64,000 nucleotides of DNA from Peptococcaceae bacterium CEB3 (GCA_001029295.1 LDXJ01000058.1:62001-126000), one strand, 5' to 3'. Numbered from the stretch's first letter, positions 39,795-48,677 are shown. Numbers and translations are program-made. The notes: generated from the letters alone by a model not told the origin.

Positions 39795-40691
39795 CTAACA
39801 TCCGGCCAGAGATTGGTCTAATCTCGCCAGGGCTCCGAATATGTGTTCAACCGGATCTTCATCGTCCGGAAACCTTCTAAAGTCCAGCTCCAAATTATAG
39901 ATCCCTTGGTATTCAACCTCCCTCAGGGCTTCGACATATTCTTCCAAAGGCAGGCTCTCCCTGGGCCCCAAGGGACCATGCGTTCCCTTCGCCCCTATAC
40001 CGTGAATATGCGTGTGCACGGTATGTTCAAGAAAACCCCTTGCGGGTAATACCAGCCCGACAGGGTTTTGCAAAGAACTCCCGGCTTTGAGTACATTGGC
40101 ATAATAATGCCCCATATCCCAAGTAATGCCGACGTAAGGGCTGTTCACCTCTCTGACCATTCCGAGCAGGTCCTCAACCCCAGCCGCGGGATCCCCCTTT
40201 CCGACTCGGCGGCGGGTAAGTTCCAAGGCGAACCGGAGAGGAACTTCCCCGGATTCAGCCAGGGAAGCCCATGAGCGCAGCAAACTCACGGACCTTTCTT
40301 TCAATTCTTCTACCTTATCCTGGTCTCCCGTATAAGCGTGAATCACCATGATGATATCCTTCTGATGAGCGGCGGAATACTTGATTAATTCCTTAACCGG
40401 CGGGTAAACCTCGGAAAACTCCCGGCTTCCGCCTTCCCCTTCCGTGTCAGCCCCGCCGTGGACGCTGACTTCCAGCCCGGCTTGCCACACCGTTTCCACC
40501 AAGCGCGCACCGAGATCCTCCCGGGCGCTTTGCGGCAAATTCCGAATTTCGATCGAACTGACCCCGCGTGCTTTAAGCTCCTTTAAGAGCTCCCGAGTAT
40601 TGCCGAAGCGAGCATGCACCGCGGCTCCGAGTATACTTTCCGGCCGACCGAGCAGCATCCCCGGCGAGAGTGAAAAACCCAGTTTCTTCAT
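39795..40691 (-). CDS. TIM-barrel sugar isomerase/endonuclease IV-like protein
   Basis: This 298-aa protein resembles the xylose isomerase-like TIM barrel superfamily. The strands carry EIRNLPQ, LEVSVHGGAD, IMVIHAYTGD, FALELTRRR, VGITWDMGHYYAN, HTHIHGIG and IYNLELDF, with metal-type residues (H, E, D, H, H, E) in the usual order. Substrate is unknown; it might act on a sugar or sugar phosphate. ATG at 40691 has AAGGAAAGG upstream. A copy of the dispersed hairpin repeat lies 25 bases before the start. It is a single gene between the Pho and ECF regions. Confidence 0.72.
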   Translation of the reverse strand: MKKLGFSLSPGMLLGRPESILGAAVHARFGNTRELLKELKARGVSSIEIRNLPQSAREDLGARLVETVWQAGLEVSVHGGADTEGEGGSREFSEVYPPVKELIKYSAAHQKDIIMVIHAYTGDQDKVEELKERSVSLLRSWASLAESGEVPLRFALELTRRRVGKGDPAAGVEDLLGMVREVNSPYVGITWDMGHYYANVLKAGSSLQNPVGLVLPARGFLEHTVHTHIHGIGAKGTHGPLGPRESLPLEEYVEALREVEYQGIYNLELDFRRFPDDEDPVEHIFGALARLDQSLAGC

Positions 40692-40715
40692 GGTCGCGTC
40701 CTTTCCTTGATCCCA

Positions 40716-40755
40716 TCGCCAGACTCCCAATTCTGCAAGTGGGAACAGTTCCCCG
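40716..40755 (-). repeat. Dispersed hairpin repeat, copy 2
   Basis: On the minus strand TTCCCACTTGCAGAATTGGGAG followed by TCTGGCGA, in two short arms, aligns with the copies at 25391-25430 and 44559-44597. It is the most diverged of the three. Confidence 0.6.
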
Positions 40756-40839
40756 TACACTCCTGTCCCTTAAGCGTGAGAAACTTCGTCGTGTAAGGGC
40801 CGATTGTTTCGCAAACGGTTAACCGCCCCCACCGGTCCC

Positions 40840-41799
40840 CTAAGCCCTGCCGCCGATATGGAAGCCGACCAGTCCCGCCACCGTGACGGTCAACAGGGCT
40901 AAGGCCCCCCAGGCGAAGCGATCAAGATCATTCAATTCATGCTCCCGCAGGGTAGTTCTGGCCTGGTGCGAGCCGAAGGCACGGGCATCGGCCACCATAG
41001 CCATAACCGAGGTCGTTCTTAAAGATCCTACCAGCAAAGCCGCACTAAGCGCCGGAATGCTGGCCAGAACGCGTCTGAGATAACCCGGCCACTCGCCTGG
41101 CTCCCTCCAGCCGGGCGCTTTAAGGCTGTACCCGCGCACCTCCATCGCCTTTTGCAGTAAGGCGACGCGTTCAAACATCTGCGGAACGAAACGCAGAGCA
41201 ACCGTAAAGGCGAAGCCCGCAACCGGGGGCAAGTGAAATTTGGCAAAGGCCCAGATGATGTCCGAGGGTTTGGTCGAGAGCAGGACAATTAAGGAAGCCG
41301 AAGCAGGGACCAGCATCCGGCCCGCCTCGTGCGACCCATGCACAAGCCCTGCCCCGGACAGTCCGGGAGTTCCGAACCAACGGATCGTCCAAGGGAAAGC
41401 AAAGAGGAGATGGCTTCCTCCGGGTATAACATAAAACAAGCCCTGCGACCAAATCATGCCGATGACGGGAGTGAAGGCCATGGTCAAGGTCACACGCACC
41501 CGGTTGCGGCAAGGCCGCAAGAGTATCCAGGGAATCAGGGTCAAACCCAAAAGCGCCAAAACATAATTCCAGTTCAGCACGACAGAGAGAATCCCGATCA
41601 CCACAGGATAAATAATTTTAAACCGGGGGTCCAAGCGATGAATGGGCGTCTCTTTCGGTTCATAGGAAAACAAATGACGCAAACCTCGAAAACCCACCAA
41701 CTTGACAAAGACTATCGGCAGGATGAGAGGGACGACAAACATGAGCAGGTACCCCACAAGCGTCCGTCCTAAAATCGTCTGGGTAAAAAAGCTCAACAC
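40840..41799 (-). CDS. ykoC: ECF transporter T component (YkoC-like)
   Basis: This 319-aa protein carries the EcfT fold: IHRLDPRFKI at about residue 53, several helices, and the coupling helices with the Ala-Arg-Gly type motifs (MEVRGYSLKAPG and VADARAFGSHQARTTLRE). An extra N-terminal stretch of about 50 residues forms an additional helix (YLLMFVVPLILPIVFVKLVG), so the protein is longer than typical EcfT. GTG at 41799 has GGAGG eight bases upstream and follows the ATPase stop directly. It links the S component to the double ATPase. Confidence 0.87.
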   Translation of the reverse strand: MLSFFTQTILGRTLVGYLLMFVVPLILPIVFVKLVGFRGLRHLFSYEPKETPIHRLDPRFKIIYPVVIGILSVVLNWNYVLALLGLTLIPWILLRPCRNRVRVTLTMAFTPVIGMIWSQGLFYVIPGGSHLLFAFPWTIRWFGTPGLSGAGLVHGSHEAGRMLVPASASLIVLLSTKPSDIIWAFAKFHLPPVAGFAFTVALRFVPQMFERVALLQKAMEVRGYSLKAPGWREPGEWPGYLRRVLASIPALSAALLVGSLRTTSVMAMVADARAFGSHQARTTLREHELNDLDRFAWGALALLTVTVAGLVGFHIGGRA

Positions 41800-43512
41800 T
41801 CACACGGCCTCCTTTGCCTTGATGGCGGAGAGAAACTCCTCCACACTCAGACACACGGATTTTGTACCTCCATCCATCAGCGCCAAATGCAACCGAGCAA
41901 CGGCAGGCGGCATAATCCCGCAGCGGGCCAGTTCTTCCTGCCGGGCGAAGACGACTTCCGGCCTGCCGGACAGGCGAAGCTCCCCTTCATCCAAGACCAG
42001 AACCCGCCCCGCGTATGCGGCCACCGCCCTCATGTCATGGGTAATCATTAGATAAGTAAGTCCGAATTCGCGGCGAAGCCCTTCGAGAAAGCTGAGGAAC
42101 TGCCGGGCATGCCCTTCGTCCTGCCCTGTCGTCGGTTCGTCAAGAATCAGGGCCCGGGGAGAAACGGCCAGAAGCACTCCGAGCGCGAGGCGCTTGCGCT
42201 GCCCGTGGCTTAGTTGAAACGGGTTCGCCTGCCTCCGGTCCGCCAGATCCACTATTTCCAACAATTCCTCAATCGTATGCCCGCACTCGCGCAATCCCCC
42301 CCGGCGATGACGCAGGCCGAATTCAAATTCCTTTTCCACACTTGAGCCGAACAACATATTGTCCGCCGACTGAAACAAGTATCCGATTGTGCCCGCCTGC
42401 TTCGAGATGTCCCCGGGACAAACGGGGTGGCCCAGGCAGGAAACCCTGCCGCCGCTCGGTTCTTGAAAACCCATGACCAGGGATGCCAAGGAGGTCTTGC
42501 CCGAACCGTTGGCTCCGATTAAGGCCGCCCATTCACCGGCGGCGATATCAATATTAATATCGCGCAGCACCCGGACCTCTCCAAAGGCCAGATGAACCCC
42601 TTCCCAGTTCAGAATACTATCTCCTTCGTATTCACGCCCATAACGGTCTTTATCATGCCGGATCAGGGCGTCACGGTAACGGGTGCCGAGCAAAGCCCGG
42701 CTCACCTCCTCCACGGAAAGCGGGGTAGAGTCCCCAAAAACCTCCGGTAAAGCCCTGGCCACCCGTACCATATCCGGCACGGTCACCCCCAGGGAATCCC
42801 ACAGTCCCAAATTCGCAAAGGCCCCGCGCGGCGGGCGGTCAAGGATGATCTGGCCTTGACCCATGAGCAGTACCCTATCCACCCAGGGAATAACCTCGTC
42901 AATCTTGTGTTCCACCAGGATAACCGTCAGGCCCTCTCTGTGATTCAGCTCTTGCAGTACCTGCAATACCTCCCGGGTTCCTACCGGATCGAGGTCTGAG
43001 GTCGGTTCGTCGAGCACCAGTACCTCCGGCCTCATAGCCAACATGGCCGCTATGGCCACGCGTTGCTTCTGTCCGCCGGACAGAGAAAAGATCGATCGCT
43101 GGCGAAAATTCTCCATACCGGTCTGGCGTAGAGCCCAGGCAACCCGCCTCTCAATTTCTTCGCGAGCCAGGCACAGGTTCTCCGGACCGAAGGCGACTTC
43201 CGATTCGACATCGAGTTCGATCAGTTGATTATCCGGATTCTGAAACACCATGCCAATCCTCTGGGATATTTCATGGAGCGGCATCTCACTCAGTTTCCGG
43301 GAGCCAAAATACACGGCTCCCTCCAGATATCCGGGAATGCGAGTGGGAATAAACCCGGCCAGGGTAAGGGCCAAAGTGGATTTTCCGCAACCTGAGGCAC
43401 CCGCCACGAGCACGAACTCGCCGGGGACTATTTTGAAGTCAAGAGACCGGAGAACCGGCTCGTCACAATCCGGATAAGAAAAGCTGAGACGATCGACGTG
43501 TATGTCCGGCAT
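41800..43512 (-). CDS. ykoD: ECF transporter double ATPase (YkoD-like)
   Basis: This 570-aa protein is two ABC ATPases in one chain. The first has GASGCGKSTLALTLAG, FSLSGGQKQRVAIAAMLA and VLVLDEPTSDLDP; the second has GANGSGKTSLASLVMG, LSHGQRKRLALGVLLA and ALILDEPTTGQDE. This fused arrangement is typical of the YkoEDC group. It energises vitamin uptake together with the T and S components. ATG at 43512 is chosen over an overlapping GTG at 43518 because AAGGG lies seven bases upstream. Confidence 0.92.
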   Translation of the reverse strand: MPDIHVDRLSFSYPDCDEPVLRSLDFKIVPGEFVLVAGASGCGKSTLALTLAGFIPTRIPGYLEGAVYFGSRKLSEMPLHEISQRIGMVFQNPDNQLIELDVESEVAFGPENLCLAREEIERRVAWALRQTGMENFRQRSIFSLSGGQKQRVAIAAMLAMRPEVLVLDEPTSDLDPVGTREVLQVLQELNHREGLTVILVEHKIDEVIPWVDRVLLMGQGQIILDRPPRGAFANLGLWDSLGVTVPDMVRVARALPEVFGDSTPLSVEEVSRALLGTRYRDALIRHDKDRYGREYEGDSILNWEGVHLAFGEVRVLRDINIDIAAGEWAALIGANGSGKTSLASLVMGFQEPSGGRVSCLGHPVCPGDISKQAGTIGYLFQSADNMLFGSSVEKEFEFGLRHRRGGLRECGHTIEELLEIVDLADRRQANPFQLSHGQRKRLALGVLLAVSPRALILDEPTTGQDEGHARQFLSFLEGLRREFGLTYLMITHDMRAVAAYAGRVLVLDEGELRLSGRPEVVFARQEELARCGIMPPAVARLHLALMDGGTKSVCLSVEEFLSAIKAKEAV

Positions 43513-43514
43513 CT

Positions 43515-43739
43515 TCACACACCCTTATCGGCTTCATCCGGTTTTTTGGCCATTAAGAAACTCACCACAGTGACCAGCAGTAAGAGACCGGCCGCGACCA
43601 TAAGCGTTCCACCGTCAGAGAGGTTGAAACTGTTGACATCTTTCGGCTTGTAGTGCGTCGCCATCATGTACACACCGTCCAGCCCGACTAAAACGGTAAG
43701 GGCCGCGCTTAGAATTGCAATGCGTTTCATCGGCTTCAT
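43515..43739 (-). CDS. Two-helix membrane peptide in the ECF operon, 74 aa
   Basis: This 74-aa protein has a membrane helix at about 7-26 (AILSAALTVLVGLDGVYMM), an outside loop of about 20 residues (HYKPKDVNSFNLSDGG) and a second helix (LMVAAGLLLLVTVVSFLMA). It overlaps the S-component stop (ATGA) and ends where the ATPase gene begins, so it is coupled to both. No family is recognised. The two-helix layout recalls CbiN/NikN, the accessory subunit of metal ECF transporters, without sequence similarity. It may be an extra subunit of this transporter. An internal ATG at 43730 is an alternative start. Confidence 0.75.
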   Translation of the reverse strand: MKPMKRIAILSAALTVLVGLDGVYMMATHYKPKDVNSFNLSDGGTLMVAAGLLLLVTVVSFLMAKKPDEADKGV

Positions 43740-44500
43740 CCTTTCTCCGCTGACGCTTTAAGACGCTTGCCCGACCCGGCAAGCGGATTGACGGATTTGG
43801 CCACCCTGATGGCCAAAGGCGCTGAAATGCCGGCTTCCAGTCCGTTGCCAATTAAATTGAAAAGGGAATACCAAAAGACATAGCCAAAAGTAAATTTGGC
43901 GCCCGCTAAGAACGGCAGCAGGAAGATGCTCATCACCGTAGTAGCCGGCACCGCCCGCAGGGCCCCCATGATGAGGCCGTCCAGGAAGAAATTGGACCCG
44001 GCTGTGAAAACCTTTCCCCTGCGTAAAACCATAAACAGGTCAAGGAACACCCCCTGCATTATACCGTAGGGCCAAAACAGGATGCTCGCCTCGGTTCCGC
44101 CATAGAGCAATTGCATCAGCAAGAAGTTAAGGAAAACCATGGCCGTGGCCGCTCCGGGCTTTCTGATGACGGCCACACCCACCATAAGAAGGAACATATA
44201 AGGGAGATCGTTCAAGGCGAAGGCATGTCCAAACGGTATGAGCTGAATGATAGGAGTGATAAATTGGTCCCCAATCAGATTATCATAGACTTCGAGAAGC
44301 ACACCCATGATGGCGACCATTAGAATGTCTTGAGTAGTCCAGCCTTGTAAAAAGCCCAGTTTCTTTGGCCTTTTCCAAATGAAATACAGACTGGCGAGAC
44401 AGACTGCCCAAATACAAATGTATGCCACCACATTGACGGCGAAGGGGAACTGAATGGTCGTCGTTCCAATCCAAGATTTAGGGATCAGGCTTTGAATCAT
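43736..44500 (-). CDS. ykoE: ECF transporter S component, YkoE-like
   Basis: This 254-aa protein has about six membrane helices and the pattern VAVIRKPGAATAMVFLNFLLMQLLYGG...YGIMQGVFLDLFM, which matches the YkoE family (IRKPGAAl... and GxxQG). YkoE-type S components are linked to thiamine or its pyrimidine precursor, but no TPP riboswitch was found upstream, so the substrate is open. ATG at 44500 has GAGGAGG seven bases upstream. An N-terminal helix of about 30 residues precedes the family domain. Confidence 0.78.
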   Translation of the reverse strand: MIQSLIPKSWIGTTTIQFPFAVNVVAYICIWAVCLASLYFIWKRPKKLGFLQGWTTQDILMVAIMGVLLEVYDNLIGDQFITPIIQLIPFGHAFALNDLPYMFLLMVGVAVIRKPGAATAMVFLNFLLMQLLYGGTEASILFWPYGIMQGVFLDLFMVLRRGKVFTAGSNFFLDGLIMGALRAVPATTVMSIFLLPFLAGAKFTFGYVFWYSLFNLIGNGLEAGISAPLAIRVAKSVNPLAGSGKRLKASAEKG

Positions 44501-44558
44501 TTTCTGGCCTCCTCTTTCCATGCCTTAAAATTTTTTCGCGGCTATCTGTTCATTTCAA

Positions 44559-44597
44559 TCGTGAGATACCCACTTCCACAAGCGGGAGTGGTCTCCC
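44559..44597 (-). repeat. Dispersed hairpin repeat, copy 3
   Basis: On the minus strand ACTCCCGCTTGTGGAAGTGG with the flank GTATCTCACGA forms the same hairpin as the copy at 25391-25430. It lies about 60 bases before the S-component start. The rest of the gene-free stretch 44598-44865 shows a TATAAT on the minus strand (at about 44680) without a convincing -35. Confidence 0.7.
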
Positions 44598-44865
44598 ATA
44601 CTCTGCATACTCTAACTTTGCTCTGTCATGGCCTCATCCTTTCCGCTTAACTCACCTGGCGCATGCGCTTACGCTTGCGATTATAAAGGGTTTGTGTAAA
44701 GCGCCGCAGTGATTACCGTCCCACTCGGGTAAACAAAACGCAAAATTCCTGTAAAATCTCACAGGCTTTCCATTCGTAACGGTTTGCTAAGCAGAGAAGT
44801 AGAGTGAAAACGCAACAATCGGTGAAATCGGGCAGATGCCAATTCTCGACAAAAAAACCGCCCGA

Positions 44866-44905
44866 ATAAAAAAGCCATTGCCGGGCAAGACCCCCGGCAA
44901 CAGCT
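44866..44905 (-). terminator. Intrinsic terminator after the PhoH-family gene
   Basis: On the minus strand AGCTGTTGCCGGG pairs with CCCGGCAATGGCT around GGTCTTG and is followed by six T. It lies about 235 bases past the stop of the PIN-PhoH gene and is the first strong stop signal for it. Confidence 0.75.
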
Positions 44906-44941
44906 CGGCCTAACTACTAAATTCCTGAATCCGCTAACTCC

Positions 44942-45044
44942 TAGATCCTCAAACTCCCTGATCCGTTAAATCCCAGATCCCACAAGCCATAACTCCGTAA
45001 GCCTTAAATCATTAGATCCTCAAGTTCCTGAGTCTTTAAATCCC
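44942..45044. repeat. Degenerate direct repeats between terminator and PhoH gene
   Basis: TAGATCCTCAAACTCCCTGA with its continuation to TTAAATCCC (44942-44974) recurs as TAGATCCTCAAGTTCCTGAG to TTAAATCCC (45013-45044), about 71 bp apart. Shorter related pieces fill 44920-45060, suggesting repeated local duplication. Confidence 0.6.
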
Positions 45045-45140
45045 GTAACTGTCCACACCCGCCGTCGAACCCGCGACAACGATAAGAGAGTTTAGCCCCG
45101 AACTTCTTCGCTGAGCACAGCCCCCGGGCGCACGGCTCAC

Positions 45141-46499
45141 TCAGAGCAACTCCGCGGCCCAACTGGCGAGTTCACTCCGCTCTCCCTGCACCAGATAGAC
45201 TTGAGCATAGAAAGGTTTCCCTTGCATACGTGAAGCGACATGAGCCAACCCGTTGCTTTGCCTATCCAAGTAGGGATGATCGATCTGCTCCTGGTCCCCG
45301 CAAAGCACGATTTTCGTTCCTTCCCCCGCCCGGGTGATGATCGTCTTGACCTCATGCACGGAAAGGTTTTGGGCTTCGTCGATAATCATAAACTGGTTGG
45401 GGATGCTTCTGCCCCGGATGTAGGTAAGCACTTCGATCTCCAGTTGGTTTTTCCTTTTCAGCAGGTCTATGGCGCTCTCCACGACTGCCGAGCCGTTTTC
45501 GTAGTCCCTGTCTTTGTCCCTGTCTTTGTCCCTCTCTCTCTCCCGTTCACGTTTCGGACGCAGGAGAAACTCAAGATTGTCATAAATGGGCTGCATATAA
45601 GGGCGGACTTTCTGTTCTTTCTCCCCGGGGAGATAACCGATGTCTTTGCCGAAAGGGACGATGGGGCGGGCACAGAGAACACCGGCATAAACACCGGCTT
45701 GTACGGTCTGCTCCAAGCCGCTGGCCAAGGCCAGCAAGGTTTTGCCTGTTCCGGCCGGACCGATGAGACTGACCAATCTAATCTCCGGATTATTCAACAC
45801 CTGCAGGGCCCAATTCTGTTCCAAGTTTTTGGGGAAAATACCCCAGGTCACCCGCTTATGCTCCTGGACATAGACCAGTTCCGTACCGTTGGGGGATGAG
45901 ACGAGCGGCAGAATGTGCCCGTCGGTCGTGACCCCCTTGACGCAGGCATTCACCGGCAGGGCCGTCTCCATGCCTAACCTCTCCTCCGCCAGAAGCCTGT
46001 TGGCCTCCGCGTCCCCGAGGGGCAGAGATAAAGCCGCCTCGGACGCCGCCGGGAGATTGACTTTGTCATTATAATAATCCTGGGTCTCCACCCCCAAGGC
46101 GTCCCCCTTGACGCGCATGGCAATGTCCTTCGTGACCAAAACGACGGGTTGCTGCCTTTCGGCTGCCAGATTGACACAAACCGTAAGTATCCTGTTATCG
46201 GTCAGAGCGGGATCGGACAACAACGGCAGCAGAGGCTCAGTCGTGTGATTGAGCTCGATCCGCAGCTTTCCCCCTCCGTCCAAGGGCACCCCGTCGGCTA
46301 ATTGCCCCTTGTCCCTCAGTTGGTCCAGCGTGCGGATCACCTCCCGAGCCGCCTGGCCGATACTGTCCGGCGATCGTTTCGTGCTCTCGACCTCTTCCAG
46401 GACGGCGTAAGGGATGACCACTTCATTCTCTTCAAACCGGAAAATGGCCTTGGGATCATGCAAGAGAACACTGGTGTCCAAGACATATGCTTTTTCCAA
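45141..46499 (-). CDS. PIN domain-PhoH family ATPase
   Basis: This 452-aa protein has an N-terminal PIN RNase domain (AYVLDTSVLLHDPKAIFRF, then acidic residues around LTDNRILTVC and VLVTKDIAMRVK) and a C-terminal PhoH ATPase domain with Walker A GPAGTGKTLLALASG and Walker B QFMIIDEAQNLS. Such PhoH2-like proteins can unwind and cut RNA. A charged low-complexity insert (RERERERDKDRDKDRD, about residues 324-340) sits in a surface loop of the ATPase domain. The start is TTG at 46499 with AAGGAAG nine bases upstream. Despite the name, no phosphate link is implied. Confidence 0.9.
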   Translation of the reverse strand: MEKAYVLDTSVLLHDPKAIFRFEENEVVIPYAVLEEVESTKRSPDSIGQAAREVIRTLDQLRDKGQLADGVPLDGGGKLRIELNHTTEPLLPLLSDPALTDNRILTVCVNLAAERQQPVVLVTKDIAMRVKGDALGVETQDYYNDKVNLPAASEAALSLPLGDAEANRLLAEERLGMETALPVNACVKGVTTDGHILPLVSSPNGTELVYVQEHKRVTWGIFPKNLEQNWALQVLNNPEIRLVSLIGPAGTGKTLLALASGLEQTVQAGVYAGVLCARPIVPFGKDIGYLPGEKEQKVRPYMQPIYDNLEFLLRPKRERERERDKDRDKDRDYENGSAVVESAIDLLKRKNQLEIEVLTYIRGRSIPNQFMIIDEAQNLSVHEVKTIITRAGEGTKIVLCGDQEQIDHPYLDRQSNGLAHVASRMQGKPFYAQVYLVQGERSELASWAAELL

Positions 46500-46612
46500 A
46501 AACAGACACTTCCTTTATCTTTTTACACTATTTTAATGTATTCGGGGCAAAAACCTAACATGAAAATTGTATACTTACTAATATAAAAAACTGGCGGAAA
46601 GGAGAACACCCT

Positions 46613-46804
46613 GTGAGAAAAATGGAAGAGATTATCGAAGAGATCCTGACTTCAGTCGGTTTGGAATCCCTCGAAACGCCGGACCGCTCGGCGTCGGAAT
46701 CGGGGATAAAGAGGATAAAGAAAAACACCGGTCCGGCGCTTGTCCAAATGCGGCAAGACTCATTCACACGGCGAGACCCTTTCACACTAAGGGCGGGTTC
46801 CTGA
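46613..46804 (+). CDS. Small hypothetical protein, 63 aa
   Basis: GTG at 46613 has GGAG about eight bases upstream and opens a 63-codon frame. The first half looks like a helical, acidic coding stretch (MEEIIEEILTSVGLESLETP); the second half is basic and runs into a hairpin at 46789-46824. No family is recognised. It is divergent from the PIN-PhoH gene. It may be a true small gene or only its first 40 codons may be meaningful. Confidence 0.42.
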   Translation: MRKMEEIIEEILTSVGLESLETPDRSASESGIKRIKKNTGPALVQMRQDSFTRRDPFTLRAGS

Positions 46805-46824
46805 ACTCAACAGGTCCCGCCCTT
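46789..46824. terminator. Strong hairpin at the end of the 63-aa gene
   Basis: AAGGGCGGGTTCCTG pairs with CAGGTCCCGCCCTT (one bulge) around AACTCAA. The stop codon of the 63-aa frame lies inside the loop. It separates this gene from the convergent GH13 gene. The AT-rich stretch 46866-46905 has four GTTA-like words at 11-bp spacing of unclear meaning. Confidence 0.6.
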
Positions 46825-46963
46825 TGCCGTGCGGCGGAAGCACGGCCCCATCATACAAATAAATTGTTAGCCCGGTTTAACAACCAGGTTAAATATTCGT
46901 TAAACTTCCCCCGTCGGCGGACCGAACGACTTTCTACGTCTCTCCTGCCGAAGGCCTCGACGA

Positions 46964-48646
46964 TCATCGCCTCTCAGCCACCGTCAGATAGACCCTGGCC
47001 TCGTACGGGCGCAGATGAAAAGGTTTTTCCACTGTCCTCTCCCCGCCCGGATAGTTGCTCAGAACGAGTCGCAGACTGGCCGGCAACTGGCCCGGAGCCG
47101 CCACGAAAGTTTGCTGGTCTGGCGTAAAGTTCAGCACTGTCAATACCCAAAGGTCGTCCAGCCGACGCACAAAGGCGTAAGTCGTCTCGTCTTCGGGGTT
47201 TAAAACAGTGTAGTCGCCGTAGACAAGGACTAAGTTTTCTTTACGCAGTCGAATCAGCGCCCGGTAATAATTCAAGACTGAATGGGCATCTGCCCTCTGT
47301 TTTTCCACATTTACGGTCCGATAGTTGGGATTCACCGGCAGCCACGGTGGGCGGATTGAAAAGCCCCCGTTGGGAGCGCCAGTCCACTGCATAGGGGTTC
47401 TCGCGTTATCCCGCCCCTTGGCGTGGATGCTCCGCATAATCTCCGCCACAGAACGCTCCCCCTTGGCGATTTGCTCTTTGTACCAATTGAGAGTCTCAAT
47501 ATCCCGGTAGTCCTCAATACTGTCAAAGCAGACGTTTGTCATGCCAATCTCTTCACCCTGGTAAATGAAAGGCGTACCCTGCAGCGTGTGCAAGAGTGTG
47601 GCCAGCATTTTCGCAGATTCCACGCGATACTTCCCATCGTCGCCAAAGCGAGATACCTGCCGCGGCTGGTCGTGATTGCTGAGGTAGAGAGTGTTCCAGC
47701 CATGGCCGTAAAGTTCCGTTTGCCAACGGCTGGAAATCCGTTTAAATTCGCTGACTTTCCAGTCCTTAAGATCCCACTTGCCGTCGGTTCCGGCATCAAT
47801 TCCCATCAACTCGAACTGAAAGACCATGCTCAACTCACCCCGGGTAAATCCGGTATATTCCAGGGCCTGCTCGGGTGTGACAGACAAAGTTTCCCCGACG
47901 GTCATTACGTCATAGTGAGACAGGACCTCCGCCTGCATATCCTGTAAATATTCGTGCACATGCGGTCCATTCAGGAAAAAAGGTCCTCCCCACTCCAGTT
48001 CTCCCTTTCCGGGAGCATCCGGCAGCCCCGGAACCTTGGAAATACAACCGATGACATCCATCCGGAATCCGTCAACACCTTTGTCAAGCCACCAGCGCAT
48101 CATCTCATAGATCTCTGTTCTCACCCGCGGATTGTCCCAATTGAGGTCAGGCTGTTTTGTCGAGAAGAGGTGCAGGTAGTATTCACCCGTTCTCTCGTCC
48201 AAGGTCCAAGCCGGGCCCCCGAAAAACGAAGACCAATTATTGGGCTTTGCTCGCCAAATATAATAATCCCGATAGGCATTGTCCCTGGTCTCCCGCGAGC
48301 GGCGAAACCACTCGTGTTCATCTGACGTATGATTCACCACTAGATCCATAATGAGCCTCATCCCGCGTTGGTGCAGGCCGGACAACAGTTGATCAAAATC
48401 CGCCATCGTTCCAAGTTCCGGATTAAGCGAGCGATAGTCACTAATGTCATACCCCATGTCGTCATTCGGCGACTTGTAGATAGGACTGAGCCAAACTACC
48501 TCGACTCCCAACCACTTCAGGTAATCCAGCTTGGACAGGATCCCTTTTAAGTCGCCAATGCCATCACCATTACCATCCATAAAACTCCTGGGGTAGATTT
48601 GATACACTACCGCTTCTTTCCACCAAATTCTGTCTTTCATTTTCAT
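46964..48646 (-). CDS. GH13 alpha-glucosidase (oligo-1,6-glucosidase type)
   Basis: This 560-aa cytoplasmic enzyme starts MKMKDRIWWKEAVVYQIYPRSF and has the GH13 motifs: MDLVVNHTSDEH, GVDGFRMDVIG (nucleophile Asp), VGETLSV (acid/base Glu) and YLSNHDQPRQVSRFG (third acid). The QPDLNWDNP and ...MDLVVNHTS forms fit subfamily 31 enzymes that split isomalto-oligosaccharides or related alpha-glucosides. No signal peptide is present. It is the last gene of the glucan operon, 31 bases after the GH66 gene. A paralogue lies at the window end. Confidence 0.93.
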   Translation of the reverse strand: MKMKDRIWWKEAVVYQIYPRSFMDGNGDGIGDLKGILSKLDYLKWLGVEVVWLSPIYKSPNDDMGYDISDYRSLNPELGTMADFDQLLSGLHQRGMRLIMDLVVNHTSDEHEWFRRSRETRDNAYRDYYIWRAKPNNWSSFFGGPAWTLDERTGEYYLHLFSTKQPDLNWDNPRVRTEIYEMMRWWLDKGVDGFRMDVIGCISKVPGLPDAPGKGELEWGGPFFLNGPHVHEYLQDMQAEVLSHYDVMTVGETLSVTPEQALEYTGFTRGELSMVFQFELMGIDAGTDGKWDLKDWKVSEFKRISSRWQTELYGHGWNTLYLSNHDQPRQVSRFGDDGKYRVESAKMLATLLHTLQGTPFIYQGEEIGMTNVCFDSIEDYRDIETLNWYKEQIAKGERSVAEIMRSIHAKGRDNARTPMQWTGAPNGGFSIRPPWLPVNPNYRTVNVEKQRADAHSVLNYYRALIRLRKENLVLVYGDYTVLNPEDETTYAFVRRLDDLWVLTVLNFTPDQQTFVAAPGQLPASLRLVLSNYPGGERTVEKPFHLRPYEARVYLTVAERR

Positions 48647-48677
48647 ACCACATCATACCCCACTTGTGTTAACTATT

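Noticed and set aside
44501-44865. TPP riboswitch before the YkoE-like gene
   Set aside because: None of the conserved THI-box blocks were found; only a hairpin repeat and a -10-like word are present.
46866-46905. Pho box from GTTA words at 11-bp spacing
   Set aside because: It lies between two convergent gene ends with no promoter or gene to serve, and the hexamers do not keep register.
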